Of a DNA stretch of 64,000 bases, positions 45,818 through 55,948 are shown piece after piece (the first letter of the stretch is position 1; every line of letters begins with the position of its first letter). The notes beneath the pieces are model-generated. The model was not told the origin of the DNA. It saw only the letters and a list, made by a program, of their open reading frames with translations, and searched no databases. Origin of the DNA: Diatrype stigma. Taxonomy: Eukaryota > Ascomycota > Sordariomycetes > Xylariales > Diatrypaceae. The stretch lies in assembly GCA_022225965.2 (NCBI GenBank), contig JAKJXP020000071.1, positions 124,001 through 188,000 on the forward strand, in the 5' to 3' direction. The position numbers and the translations under genes are program-made.

Positions 45818-48800
45818 TTTATATAACGGGCTATATTTTAATTCTTTAGGTTTTCCATTAAGTTCGATATAATGATTTACGTTTGGGCGTTTTTGTATTA
45901 ATTCGTTTAATATTACCTTATTAAAAACGTTTAAATAATTATGGTATTCTTTTGGTATAATTCGGACGCATACCTTTCGTAAGGTTTTTTTATTTCGGAT
46001 TAAAAGGTTCGATTAAATAATTCTTTTATTAAAAATAATACGATTAATTTTATATAAAAATGTACTTTAAATAGTAATAATTTTGGCTAATTATAAAAAG
46101 GCCATTACGTTAACGAATACGAAATTAAAAAGGCGTATTCGGTATTAACTAAAGCAATTTCTTTTAAGCTTATATGGCTTTTATGCGTTCCGTTTAAAAT
46201 ATGAATTACTTTCCTTAGTAATAATTAAAGAATCGTTTATTATTTCGTACGAATCGTTTTTTTAAATATAAACGTTAATTTATCGTTTCATTTAAAAAAT
46301 AATTGCATAAAGAAACGTTTTCGATAATAACCGTTTTAGTTTTAGGATAATCTTGGATATAAAAAGATTAATATCATTAATTTTATCGGAATTATTTTGG
46401 CGCATTTCCAATTCGTTAATTCGATTTTAAATAAGTTTTAAGATTTATTTTTTGTAATTATCGAATACGTTTTCTTTATCGATAAAAAAAATGGATACAT
46501 TTATATGCGCCTTAAGAAATTCCTTAAGGTTATTAAGATCGTTAAGAACTTTTTTTATTATAACTTTTTTCTTTAAGGCTCGGCTTATTCGGTTAGGTAT
46601 TATCGTAACGAAAAGATTAAACCTTATAAATAAAACAAAACGCCGTCGTTTATTATTACGTCGTTTATTTTTTCGTTGCATTAATTTGTTTCGCCACTTA
46701 ATATTTTTTTTATATTTTCGATTCGTATTAAGCAATAAATTTCTTAAATGATTTATCGATATATCGTAAGAAAGTTTAGGTTTTTAAAAGTCCGGAAAAA
46801 GCAATGTTCGGTTAAAAATAAATACATCGACTTTATAAAATTCAAATTAAATTTTTCCGACGATAATGTTTCATTTTATATCGATAATTATAAAGAATAT
46901 ACGGTTTAAGAATTTTCCTTTTATGCGGAATTCCAAAATTAATATAATATTAATTAATTATATGGCTTTTTTATTGAATCCTTTAATTCGATAAGAATTA
47001 AATTCTATAAATAATTTTGGTTTTAAATATTTTAATATTCGTTTAATAAATTATACGCTTATAAATAAATATTCGTTAGCTTTTATATCGACCAAGGTAA
47101 AATATGCGATTAAAAATAATTCATTAAAAATTACGTAACTAATAAATAAAAAAGAATTATCCCTTAATATTAATCGCAAAAAATCAAAGAATATTTTCCT
47201 AACGCTTAATTTCTTGAAAAACACTTTCTTTAAACGGGAATTTAATTCCTTTAAGGTATTTAATTTTCCGATTCGAACTTTTGTTTTTTAAGAACTTTGT
47301 TTCGGTTAAATTTAAAAGCGGACTTGCAATAAAATCTTTTTACGAAAAAGGCAATACGAATTTTACGGTTCTTCGGAATTTCATTTTTTTAGGGATAATT
47401 TTGGGAAATATATCCAGTTTATTTGTAATTAAAACAGCGACCTTTTCGGAAAGGTTTTTCAATTTTTTCCCTCGAAAAGCGGGAACGTTAGGTACCGTTT
47501 TTTTTTAAGCGCGATTGTTACCGCTAATTCTTATAATATTATTAATATTTAACTTATTACTTTTTCGTTCCGTAATTATAATAACAAATAAATTCTTTTT
47601 AGCTAAAAAGCGGGAATTATTAGCTTATAGGAATGCATTAATATTTTCCGCAATTAATAAGGCGTATTAATTAAAGTTGTTATTTTTATTAATTTAGGCC
47701 ATTACAAAATTAATTTAAAGGCGTCAAATTAAACGCTTTTTAAACTTATATTTTCATTAAGTCTTAATTAGGCGAATAAAACCGATTAATCGAATAAACT
47801 TATTCTTAAAGGTTTGGAAATTTTTTAACTTATCCATTTGGAGCTTAATAAAGATAATTTCGTTTTTTTTTTTGATTATTCGGATTGTGGTATTCGTTTT
47901 AAAAATAAATTATTAACGCTTCGGAAATAAAGAGAAAATTCGGATATTCCTTATTAAAATAAAGAAAAATGTTTTACATAGCATTGCCCTTTAAATAAAA
48001 CTTAATTTTAGCCCATTTAATGCGATCGAAAGCGAAATAATTATTATTTACTTTTAATCGGTTCTTTATTAATTCGTATTAATTCTTAAATAATATCTTA
48101 TTTTAATTAAGGTCGTTAAAAAAATCAGAAACCACGATTTTGCCGCTTTTGCCGGATTTATCGGTAGTTATATTAATGGCTATATTAATAGCTTTAAAAC
48201 GTTTCTTAAGCTAATTAATTTCATTTTGTTAATTATTAACTTCCTAATGCTTATTTTCCAAAACCGTAAGAAAATCGGCCATAGTTTTTTTTAATAAAGG
48301 AACTAAAAAAACCCGAACCATCCGTTAACGTTTTAGGTCCCGTTTATTGCTTTTTTTTTTCTTATTAAGCCACCTTTTTGTTATATTCTTTAATAAAGTA
48401 ATAGGCCCATTTAAAAAATTTCTTAATGTTGCTTATGGCTGTTTTAATGGCGTTAATTAATTCGTTACGTTATAAATATATTACGTATAAAATAAAAATT
48501 ATAATTTTGAATTTCATAAATAAATTTTCGGAGCTATTTTCGTATATATAAAGAAAAGCTAAAAAAGTTAAGTTACCGTTTATATCGAACTAGGTTCCTT
48601 TGTTTTTAACGAAAAAGGGTCGGTAAAAAATAAAAAGTTTATTAAAATTGGTTACATATAAACCTACCAAATACGTAATTTTTTCCTTTTAATTTTCGTT
48701 ATAATTTAGTTTTGCTTAAAAAAGGAATTTAAGCAATTCCTTTTTAAAACAAATTTTCTTAAATTCCTTATAAAAATCGGTCTTTATTTTTTTATTAATT

Positions 48801-49128
48801 TCAATATCGATCGTTTTTATAAATGCGGCACTAATTTTATAACGAATATAATAAATGGCATTAAATCGGCGTCGCAGCTCGGTATCGGGTTTCTTTTTTG
48901 GGGCAACAGCAATGTATCCTTTAAAATTAAACTGAATTTCTTTTTCGGCACGCTTTTAAAGGGCGGCCTTTTTTTCGGGGATTCGGGCCATTTCGTAACA
49001 GGGATTAAGGATTTTCGGTATTCGGAGTTCGGAATTAAATCGATTAATTAATTCTTCGTATTTTTTTTTCGTTCCAATTTAGTGGAATATTTTATGCCTT
49101 TTTAGGCGATAAAGCGAGCTTTAAATTA

Positions 49129-49537
49129 TGTTACGGGCTAATAAGCTTCATAAGGATTAATAAAACAAATTCCCAATTAATATTATAAAATCTAAAGCTA
49201 AAAAAAAAAAGTAAAGTAAATACAAAAAAAAAAGGTTCAAAGATATATGTTACGTAGCAGCCCCATAGCTGGTGAACAGACCTCACACCCACTCCAGCTA
49301 TGGCTACGTCATCCAATTACCCCTCATATATGCCAATAGCTTGCAAAGTTAGCACCTCCGCAGCTATAGATCTTTTAACATACCTTACTATGTATGTTAT
49401 GAAACCAGTGGCTCAGTTGCTTTGCAATAATATATAAACAAAAGGGCTAGCCGTTAAAGGGCGCTAGCCCTTTTTTAGAAATGTACATACAACCTTTAAG
49501 CACCTTTGTATACATACAGCCTATATGTATCATAACA
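49129..49537 (-). repeat. 5' LTR of the retrotransposon, interrupted
   Basis: 409 bp including a 182-bp insertion at 49248-49429; without it the LTR is about 227 bp, like its partner. It keeps the TG...CA ends. It differs from the other LTR mainly by transitions. Confidence 0.9.
49248..49429. mobile_element. 182-bp insertion inside the 5' LTR
   Basis: Comparison with the other LTR shows 182 extra bases flanked by ATATA on both sides (49243-49247 and 49430-49434). It begins TGTTACGTAG and ends GCAATA. Its composition is far less AT-rich than the host. An imperfect hairpin (ACGTAGC and CATAGCTGG at 49252-49272 with their complements at 49294-49309) fills its first third. It could be a small non-autonomous element or a solo LTR-like piece. 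Confidence 0.7.
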
Positions 49538-50898
49538 ATTATAAGAATAATAGCAACCGTTTAAGTCGAGTTTTTCGGTCTTATTTTTTATCGGAAACAT
49601 GTTATAAATAAAAAAATACGAAGCATTTAAGGCCTTTAAATATTTAATAAAAACCTATATAAAAACGTTTTTAAATTAAAACCTTTTTATTTAATTCCGT
49701 TTAATTTTTATACGTTTATCGAATACTTAAATTTCGTAATTCTCTTTTTAATTTTCGAGAAATTATTCGAAACTTATAATAAGTTTTAATAGGTTCGATC
49801 TTTTATCGAAAATATAATTTTTAATGCCTTATAATTGGTTTTTATAAATAACGTTATTTTTATTCCGAAATTAAGGTTTCGATTAATATAATACGAAGCC
49901 TATTATTAGCAATAAGGAAATTAGTTTTTATATAAATAATTTAAAATAAAAGGCTAATATTTTTAAAGGTATTAATAATAAGGTCTTAAGTAAAAATAAA
50001 GCCATTTCGGTTATCGGTATATAAAAGAAGTTGTTATAAAGTAAAAAGGGTTTTTTTCGTAAGGAATAAGTTATTCTTTAAATCGATATTTATAATGCCC
50101 TTTATTCGTACCGCTTTATTAAGGTTACGTAAAAATAAGGCTTTCTTTTAAGTAAAGTTATATTTATTATTATTTATATTAGCGATTTTTATTTTTCGTT
50201 TAAAAGGGGTTTTAATTTATTTACGACTTATATTCGTAATTACGTTTTTATTAATATAAAAAATATAAATTTATAATTTAGTATTAAAGAAAGCTTCGGA
50301 AATTGGCTTTTTTTATTTTTTAATTAAAATCCGTAATATACATTAAAAACGGTAATACCTTAATTAATTATTAAAGCCGCTTTAAGTAGTTTAATATTTA
50401 TTATTAAAAATCGAAGGTTTCGTCGGAAATTAAAGCGAAAACGCGGTTAAATATAAATTCCGTATTCGTTTAGCCGGTATAATTAAAAAAAGGCATATTA
50501 AATTTATTCGTTTTATACGTATTATTCATATTTAATACCTTTAAAAATTATTTTTATATATTTACGTAATAAAGAGTAATTTAAAAAATCGCTATCGAAC
50601 GGTTGATATTAGGATTATTATTTTCCTAATTAATTTCGTAAGAATAAATTTTATTCCGAAAGCATTAAACGAACGCTTACGTAACGGTAAAGCTGCAGCG
50701 TAATTGCTTTCTTAAAGTTTTTTCGAATATTATTGATATTTTTAAACGAAGGTTTTCTTTTTTTTTTTTCGGATAAATTTCCGAATTTACCGCCGAAATT
50801 TTCGTAAGCGGAACGCATTATTAATTACCGTAGCTTTAATTAATCGATAATTCTTTTTATTTATTCGGCGGTAATAAAAATATATTTCCGTTTTAAGA

Positions 50899-51290
50899 AT
50901 CCGCCCGTAATTATATATATATGATATTACGCGGTCGACGGCCCAAAGGGCCATGCCGGTATACGTCTAGTTCTAGCATAGTAGGAAACCTCAGACCGAA
51001 GTCGAGGAGAAAAACCTACTGACTCGCACCGAAGTCGCTTTTTTGGTTACATATAAAAGATATCCAAAACGGTCTTTGCCCGTTTCTTGTTACAAAAAGG
51101 CCCAAAGCCATTTGTCAAATCAAAAGAAAGATTATGGCGCGAAGCCGGTCCGGTTTCGCGCCGCAAACGTACGGTATGCGTACCATTAGGTGTGGTGCCG
51201 GTGTGCTGAATAAGCGAAGGTAGGTTGTAGGGGGGGGGGAGGGCGGTGCGGGGTGGCCCGTGCGCCCGGTGCATCCGCCCGTAATTATAT
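50899..51290 (-). mobile_element. SINE-like retroposon insertion with 18-bp target duplication
   Basis: The 18-bp sequence ATCCGCCCGTAATTATAT occurs at 50899-50916 and 51273-51290. Between them lie 356 bp of GC-balanced sequence inside the AT-rich island. Read on the minus strand the insert starts GC-rich and ends in an AT-dinucleotide tail (TAATATCATATATAT), next to the second duplication copy. A long target duplication plus a simple-repeat tail is the signature of LINE-mobilised short retroposons. A partial B-box-like GGTGCGAGTCA is present (minus strand); no clear A box was found. A 75-codon open frame in it is probably fortuitous. Confidence 0.65.
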
Positions 51291-51970
51291 TAAAAAGGAT
51301 TGCATTAATCGTTTATATATATTTTAAATAATTATTTTTAACCTAACGATCGTAATCTTATAAGCTTAACTTTTTAAAGGCATTTCATTGCCTTTTTCGT
51401 TTTCGTTTTACGAAGCCCGTATATATTAGGCTTTTTAATAATGTAACGGTTATATGCAAAATCGATTTAAATAAGTTATTCGTTTGTTTTGCGAATATTG
51501 CAACTATAGGCTCATACGATATTAAAGCCATGGGTTTTCGTAAATACGTTTAGGCATTTTTAAAAATATTCGGAATTATTACAAAAATCGAAGTAACGAT
51601 TAGAAAGGTTTAAAATAAGAACATTCTTTGGTTTAATTATAAAAGGCGATAAAAAAAGAAATTAACGTAACGGTAAAATTAAGCATTTTAGTTCGAAATT
51701 AAAAAAGGCCATAAAGAATTTATTTAAAAAATCCGAAATAAAATTAAGAAATTCGGCAATAACTTAATACATTATAAAGTGCCTTTTAAACGTATTAATA
51801 CTTATAAATATAAACGTTATTATTATTAAACGATATTATTACGAAATTAAATATTGCAATTATTATTATTTTAAAAGGAAATAAATAAAGGAATTAATTT
51901 ATAGGCGCAAATGGCTGCAAAGGATTCGCGATAAAAGCGGACCGTTAGAAATTTATTGGGCCGAATATAA

Positions 51971-52725
51971 GTGGTTCAAAAAACTAAGGTGTAGAAACTA
52001 AGGTGTAAATAGGAGTACTCTATAGAATACCAGTGGAGGAATTCAACAGCTTCATGAAACACGATCAGATGACTTTGAAGCATTGCATACATTAACTACA
52101 AATGCGAAGTTAAAGCGTGTCTGATAGGGTGACCAGTATCAGGGCGTGAACTATGGATGAAAATACGGGAGTCTTTGACACGACATTACATAGTAGAGCT
52201 GTCTATGCCTTTTACAACACAATATACGCCTTCTATCACGCCATATGCAGTATGCCATAGGTCCCCGTACGAGATCTCCGGTCGCTACATATTTCTAAAA
52301 GCTGCATTATCAGTCGGTGTGGTGTGGTATTTTGCGAATGCAGCCATACCGATGGGGTGGCATTACGGCTACCTTACCCTCGGTGTACCGCGGTGCGCGC
52401 ACCATCACACCCCTGCTTGTAGTTGGGGGTAGTGGTAGCGTAAGGATCAAAGCGGTTTGTGTCTCTTTTCAAGTGCATTGCTAGGAAGTGCAACACGCAA
52501 TAGGACCTCATGACTCAATAAAACTCTCGACCAATATTTATACTCGGGGTTGGGGCATCGATGCCCTCGTTAGCCATATCGGTCCCTTCCACTTTGTCCT
52601 CCACCTCGTTCTCTGAATCACCTCAAGAGAGACCTAGACAGTTGATATTTGCCTCAGTACCTTTCCTTGAAGAGTACTCTCCTTGAATTTGTTTACTTCG
52701 CTCAAAACTTCGAAGAATTATTGCC
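51971..52725. other. Intergenic, promoter of the kinase-ankyrin gene
   Basis: Composition returns to normal at about 51970. No gene is supported in these 750 bp; a pyrimidine-rich leader precedes the ATG at 52726. Confidence 0.5.
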
Positions 52726-54480
52726 ATGGAAAATTCCCTACTCCACGCTTTTCGGGATATTGGGTACAGAGAATACAGCAATAAGAATGATGTCCCATTC
52801 ACGGTGGATTACGAAAAGATGGATATAGAAGAATGCACCGACGGTACTATGCTTCCAATAAAGCCTAGAGTATCCGTGGCCAGTGATGGTGGGCAGCTCA
52901 TTGTGAAAAGACTATGGGCTCCCAATGAGCAGAACATGAATGCCTCTATGAAGCGAGAAATCCTTAAAGAAGCTAGATGTCTGAAGAGCGCCAGTCATAA
53001 GCACGTCATTAGGTTCACCACGGCCTACTACTTGGAGTCCCCGACGAAACCCTACATGGGGATCGTCATGGATCGGGCCGACGAGGACATCAGGGGCTAT
53101 CTCGAAGGCAAGAAGAACCAGCAGGAAAGATCAATAATCTGCAGTTGGTTCAGATGTCTCGCCAACGTCGTCCGCTATGTTCATGGTCGTGGTATCACGC
53201 ACCGCGATATAAAGCCACCTAACATATTGGTCAAGGATGGGAAAGTCTTGCTTGCGGACTTCGGAATATCAAAGATGGGCCTCGAAAAAACACTTGCCAC
53301 AACACAAGTCGGCAGGCCACGTGCACGCACACCCAAATATGCGTCTCCAGAAGTCCAAAATGGAAGCACACGAGGCCGTTCGGCTGATGTTTTCTCACTG
53401 GGTACGGTGTTCCTCGAGATGCTAGTGGCCCATTCTTATCCACAGGAACGTTCTGGGCTGGTTGCGGCTAAGTCCTCGGCAAGTGATGGCTCATATGCGG
53501 AGCATCTACAGCAGGTCCACGCATGGATGCGACATCTGGAGGACATAATCAGCCCAGCGGAAAGGTGGCAGCGAATGATCCTCCATCTCTGCATTGAGAT
53601 GATGGGAGAAGACAGAGACCAGCGACCGAAAATCGACGAAGTGTACAGCAATATTTCGTCTGTGGATTTACCCACTGAGGCCTTCGGCTCATGCTGCACG
53701 CAGATGATAGAGGATGAAGATTTGACGCCAGAAAACAGATTGATCGAAGCATGCAGGTGCGGAAACCAAGCCGAGGTTGATAGTCTTCTTGGACAAGGAG
53801 TAAGCCCGAACATCGTGGGGGCCATCCACCAAGCCTCAGCGAATGGTTTCGAAGGCATTGTACGGAAGCTATTGGAACGCGGTGCCAATATCGACCTGCC
53901 AGACCACAGCAGCCAGACGGCGCTGCACATTGCAGCCGGCTGTGGTCAGGAGAGAGTAGTTCAGACCTTGATTGAGAAAGGCGCCAAGATAGAATTGCCG
54001 GACGCCGAGGGACGAACACCGCTTCACTATGCATCTGGACACGGAAATCCAGCTATAGTCCAGAAGCTCCTTTCACACAAGGCTCGCGTCAGCGCTATAG
54101 ATAACAACCAGCAGACGGCGTTGCATCTAGCAGCAAAGGGGAGGCCGAAAGATGGGACCGACTACGAGGAAGTTATTCGAATATTGTTGGAGGGCGAGGC
54201 AAATCCCAACGAAGTGGATACAGAAAATAAGACCCCTATTGACTATGCGCGTTCCCTCGGTTACCACGACAGAGCCAAGCTTCTAGGTAATAATGCCCCC
54301 GATACGATAGCAACTCCCGATCTGACATTTCGCCAGAACCATCAGATTAGAGAAACCGGGGTGGATGGTCCTAGCACCACGAACCAGTCTGGCCATGGGA
54401 CCTTGGGACGATGCTTGACGCACGTCAAACACTGCAATGGATCAGACGGAAGAAGAGTCACTCGATGTTCAATCTTATGA
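52726..54480 (+). CDS. Protein kinase with ankyrin repeats and C-terminal CaaX box
   Basis: A single exon of 584 residues. The kinase domain (about 50-310) is complete: QLIVKRLW with the ATP-binding Lys61, an alpha-C Glu in REILKEA, GRGITHRDIKPPNILV (catalytic Asp161, Lys163, Asn166), LLADFGISKMG (Asp178), YASPEV, and ADVFSLGTVFLEML (Asp221). Ankyrin repeats follow at about 335-525 (for example TALHIAAGCGQERVVQTLIEK and TPLHYASGHGNPAIVQKLLS). The protein ends VTRCSIL: Cys-Ser-Ile-Leu at the very C-terminus is a CaaX box of the geranylgeranylation type, preceded by basic residues and further cysteines. A membrane-attached, active Ser/Thr kinase is predicted. Kinase plus ankyrin is also the architecture of animal RIPK4/ANKK1. 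Confidence 0.87.
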   Translation: MENSLLHAFRDIGYREYSNKNDVPFTVDYEKMDIEECTDGTMLPIKPRVSVASDGGQLIVKRLWAPNEQNMNASMKREILKEARCLKSASHKHVIRFTTAYYLESPTKPYMGIVMDRADEDIRGYLEGKKNQQERSIICSWFRCLANVVRYVHGRGITHRDIKPPNILVKDGKVLLADFGISKMGLEKTLATTQVGRPRARTPKYASPEVQNGSTRGRSADVFSLGTVFLEMLVAHSYPQERSGLVAAKSSASDGSYAEHLQQVHAWMRHLEDIISPAERWQRMILHLCIEMMGEDRDQRPKIDEVYSNISSVDLPTEAFGSCCTQMIEDEDLTPENRLIEACRCGNQAEVDSLLGQGVSPNIVGAIHQASANGFEGIVRKLLERGANIDLPDHSSQTALHIAAGCGQERVVQTLIEKGAKIELPDAEGRTPLHYASGHGNPAIVQKLLSHKARVSAIDNNQQTALHLAAKGRPKDGTDYEEVIRILLEGEANPNEVDTENKTPIDYARSLGYHDRAKLLGNNAPDTIATPDLTFRQNHQIRETGVDGPSTTNQSGHGTLGRCLTHVKHCNGSDGRRVTRCSIL

Positions 54481-55948
54481 ATATGCAGGACAGTTGAGCC
54501 GGATAGAGGGGATTGTTGAGATGGTTTCCAGTTTAGCAGTCTCGGGAGGGTCTGTTCGAAGGCGCAATAAGGAACAAGGTTTGGGTCTGGGTGGTTATGT
54601 GTCATGACATTTCTTCCTGTTGAAGGTTGGCAAGTCCGTGGGAGATACTTACAATAAGCAGATAATAAAGTTGCTTCGATACATACCACTAGCCGGGCAC
54701 ATATGCGTGCTCGAACGGAAAGGTAAATAAACAGTGAAAGATAATAACTGCACCAGCTAGATTCGAACGAAGGTGCTTTAGAGCAGAGAAAAAGACCTGC
54801 CCTGTTACTCAAGTCACAGAAGCACACATTTGACCATTGCACCAACAGGTCAAAACTTGACATGAAGTAGAGGTCCCACCCGCAGGAGGTACCTCGCGTC
54901 GTGCCAACCGAGTCCCTCGCGTCCAGGGCAACCAACCTCATGACAGCATCCAACTCATACCAGGAGGCATGCCGCCACCGCAACCTAGCACAACAGGACG
55001 AGGGAGAGTAACAAAAATAAGAGAATGGTGTAATGGCAAAAAGAACAACCCGCGGAAGTCGATTGGCCAAACATAACCAATCCGCAGATTACGGGCATTA
55101 TCTTGAGGACATCGGTACAAGATACCCTGCTCCCAAACCCCGAGGGATTTGTCACCCAGCTGGTGTCCTTAGACATGAGTCACGTCCTCTACCAGGCTCA
55201 GAATACACCGGACTTGCATTCTGTGGTACTCGCGTTGTTTGATTAGTAGACCAGCTTCTTATTTGAATATTTTAGGTCAACCCGCTGGGTTAACCGAACT
55301 TCTCCCCCTCCCCTTGCCCTACGGTACCTCATCCCTCGACCCCATTGCCAGCCCCAGGGCCTGGCAGCTAGCTGCTCGATGCCATTCCACCTACGTAGGG
55401 GCTTTCCCATCCCATTGAAGAGGTCTTCAACATCATCTTGATGTAGCCATAGTTTAGAAACTCTCGACCTAGATTAGCCAACTTCACTATGTAATAACAG
55501 ATATGTACAAGTTCCCTAACCCACACCCCTTCCCCAAGCACTTATTTTAGGAATGACTAACCATTTTGACACTCCGTCCCTAATTGAAGCGCCTGCTAGC
55601 AAAGTGATACCCCACGATGTGGTGCGTGGTTGCCCAGGCAGCCACATCACACCTGGTGATGAATACGAGCCTAGTTCTCGCATTGATCTACAGAGCTGCA
55701 AACCATCCATCATATCTAGCATACACACACCATGGCACCCTTTCTTTTTGCAGGTGCCCCTTCACTACTATGCATATAAGTCATGCCACCGGTCCAACGA
55801 AAGTAATTTTGAAAAGATACCAATTACATCGTAGTAGACTTTTATCTGCTTGCCTACCTGTCTGTCTATCTACACAACCATCACCACAATAAGTTCAGCC
55901 CATGGCAAAGCACGACCGATGGAACCACCTACCAGACTACTCCAAACC
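54481..55948. other. Intergenic, no gene called
   Basis: 1.5 kb between convergent genes. A 242-codon minus-strand frame (54342-55070) is not called because it lacks motifs and overlaps the kinase gene. A tRNA-like stretch near 54750-54851 is discussed among the rejected items. Confidence 0.5.

Larger units (their letters stand above)
42272..49537 (-). mobile_element. Complete Ty3/gypsy-type LTR retrotransposon, inactivated
   Basis: The element is 7266 bp and lies on the minus strand. Two LTRs of about 226-228 bp (excluding a later insertion) flank it, and the 5-bp target duplication ATTAT is present on both sides (42267-42271 and 49538-49542). On the minus strand the order is LTR, a gag-type region, reverse transcriptase (about 45361-45817), RNase H (44780-44980), the integrase region, a polypurine tract and LTR. 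The order RT-RNase H before integrase is that of Ty3/gypsy elements. Frames are broken throughout by stop codons. A primer-binding site could not be assigned. The intact target duplication shows that no gross rearrangement followed insertion. Confidence 0.9.
40745..51970. other. AT-rich, RIP-type transposon island
   Basis: About 11.2 kb of extremely AT-rich sequence dominated by TA and AA/TT steps, with abrupt return to normal composition at both ends. It contains a whole LTR retrotransposon, older remnants on both sides (40745-42266 and 49543-51970), two short GC-balanced insertions and no intact gene. The composition, together with Asp-to-Asn changes in the reverse transcriptase active site and CA-to-TA change at an LTR end, is the pattern of repeat-induced point mutation. 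A 15-bp TAATCGTAAGTTTCG is repeated at about 41767 and 41839. Confidence 0.88.

Noticed and set aside
46445..47508. Short open frames in the retrotransposon interior (minus 46445-46735 and plus 47281-47508)
   Set aside because: The first may be part of the gag/protease region but has been altered beyond recognition; the second is on the wrong strand for the element.
54750..54851. tRNA-like stretch on the minus strand: A-box-like TGGTGCAATGG, a B-box-like GTTCGAATC, and 7-nt arms 54845-54851/54794-54800 followed by T5
   Set aside because: The arms close after only 58 nt and exclude the B box, and the B box cannot be combined with a matching acceptor stem. No complete cloverleaf forms.
54342..55070. 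242-codon open frame on the minus strand
   Set aside because: It overlaps the end of the kinase-ankyrin gene, has no domain or codon bias, and is rich in Cys/Ser/Tyr runs typical of a non-coding frame.
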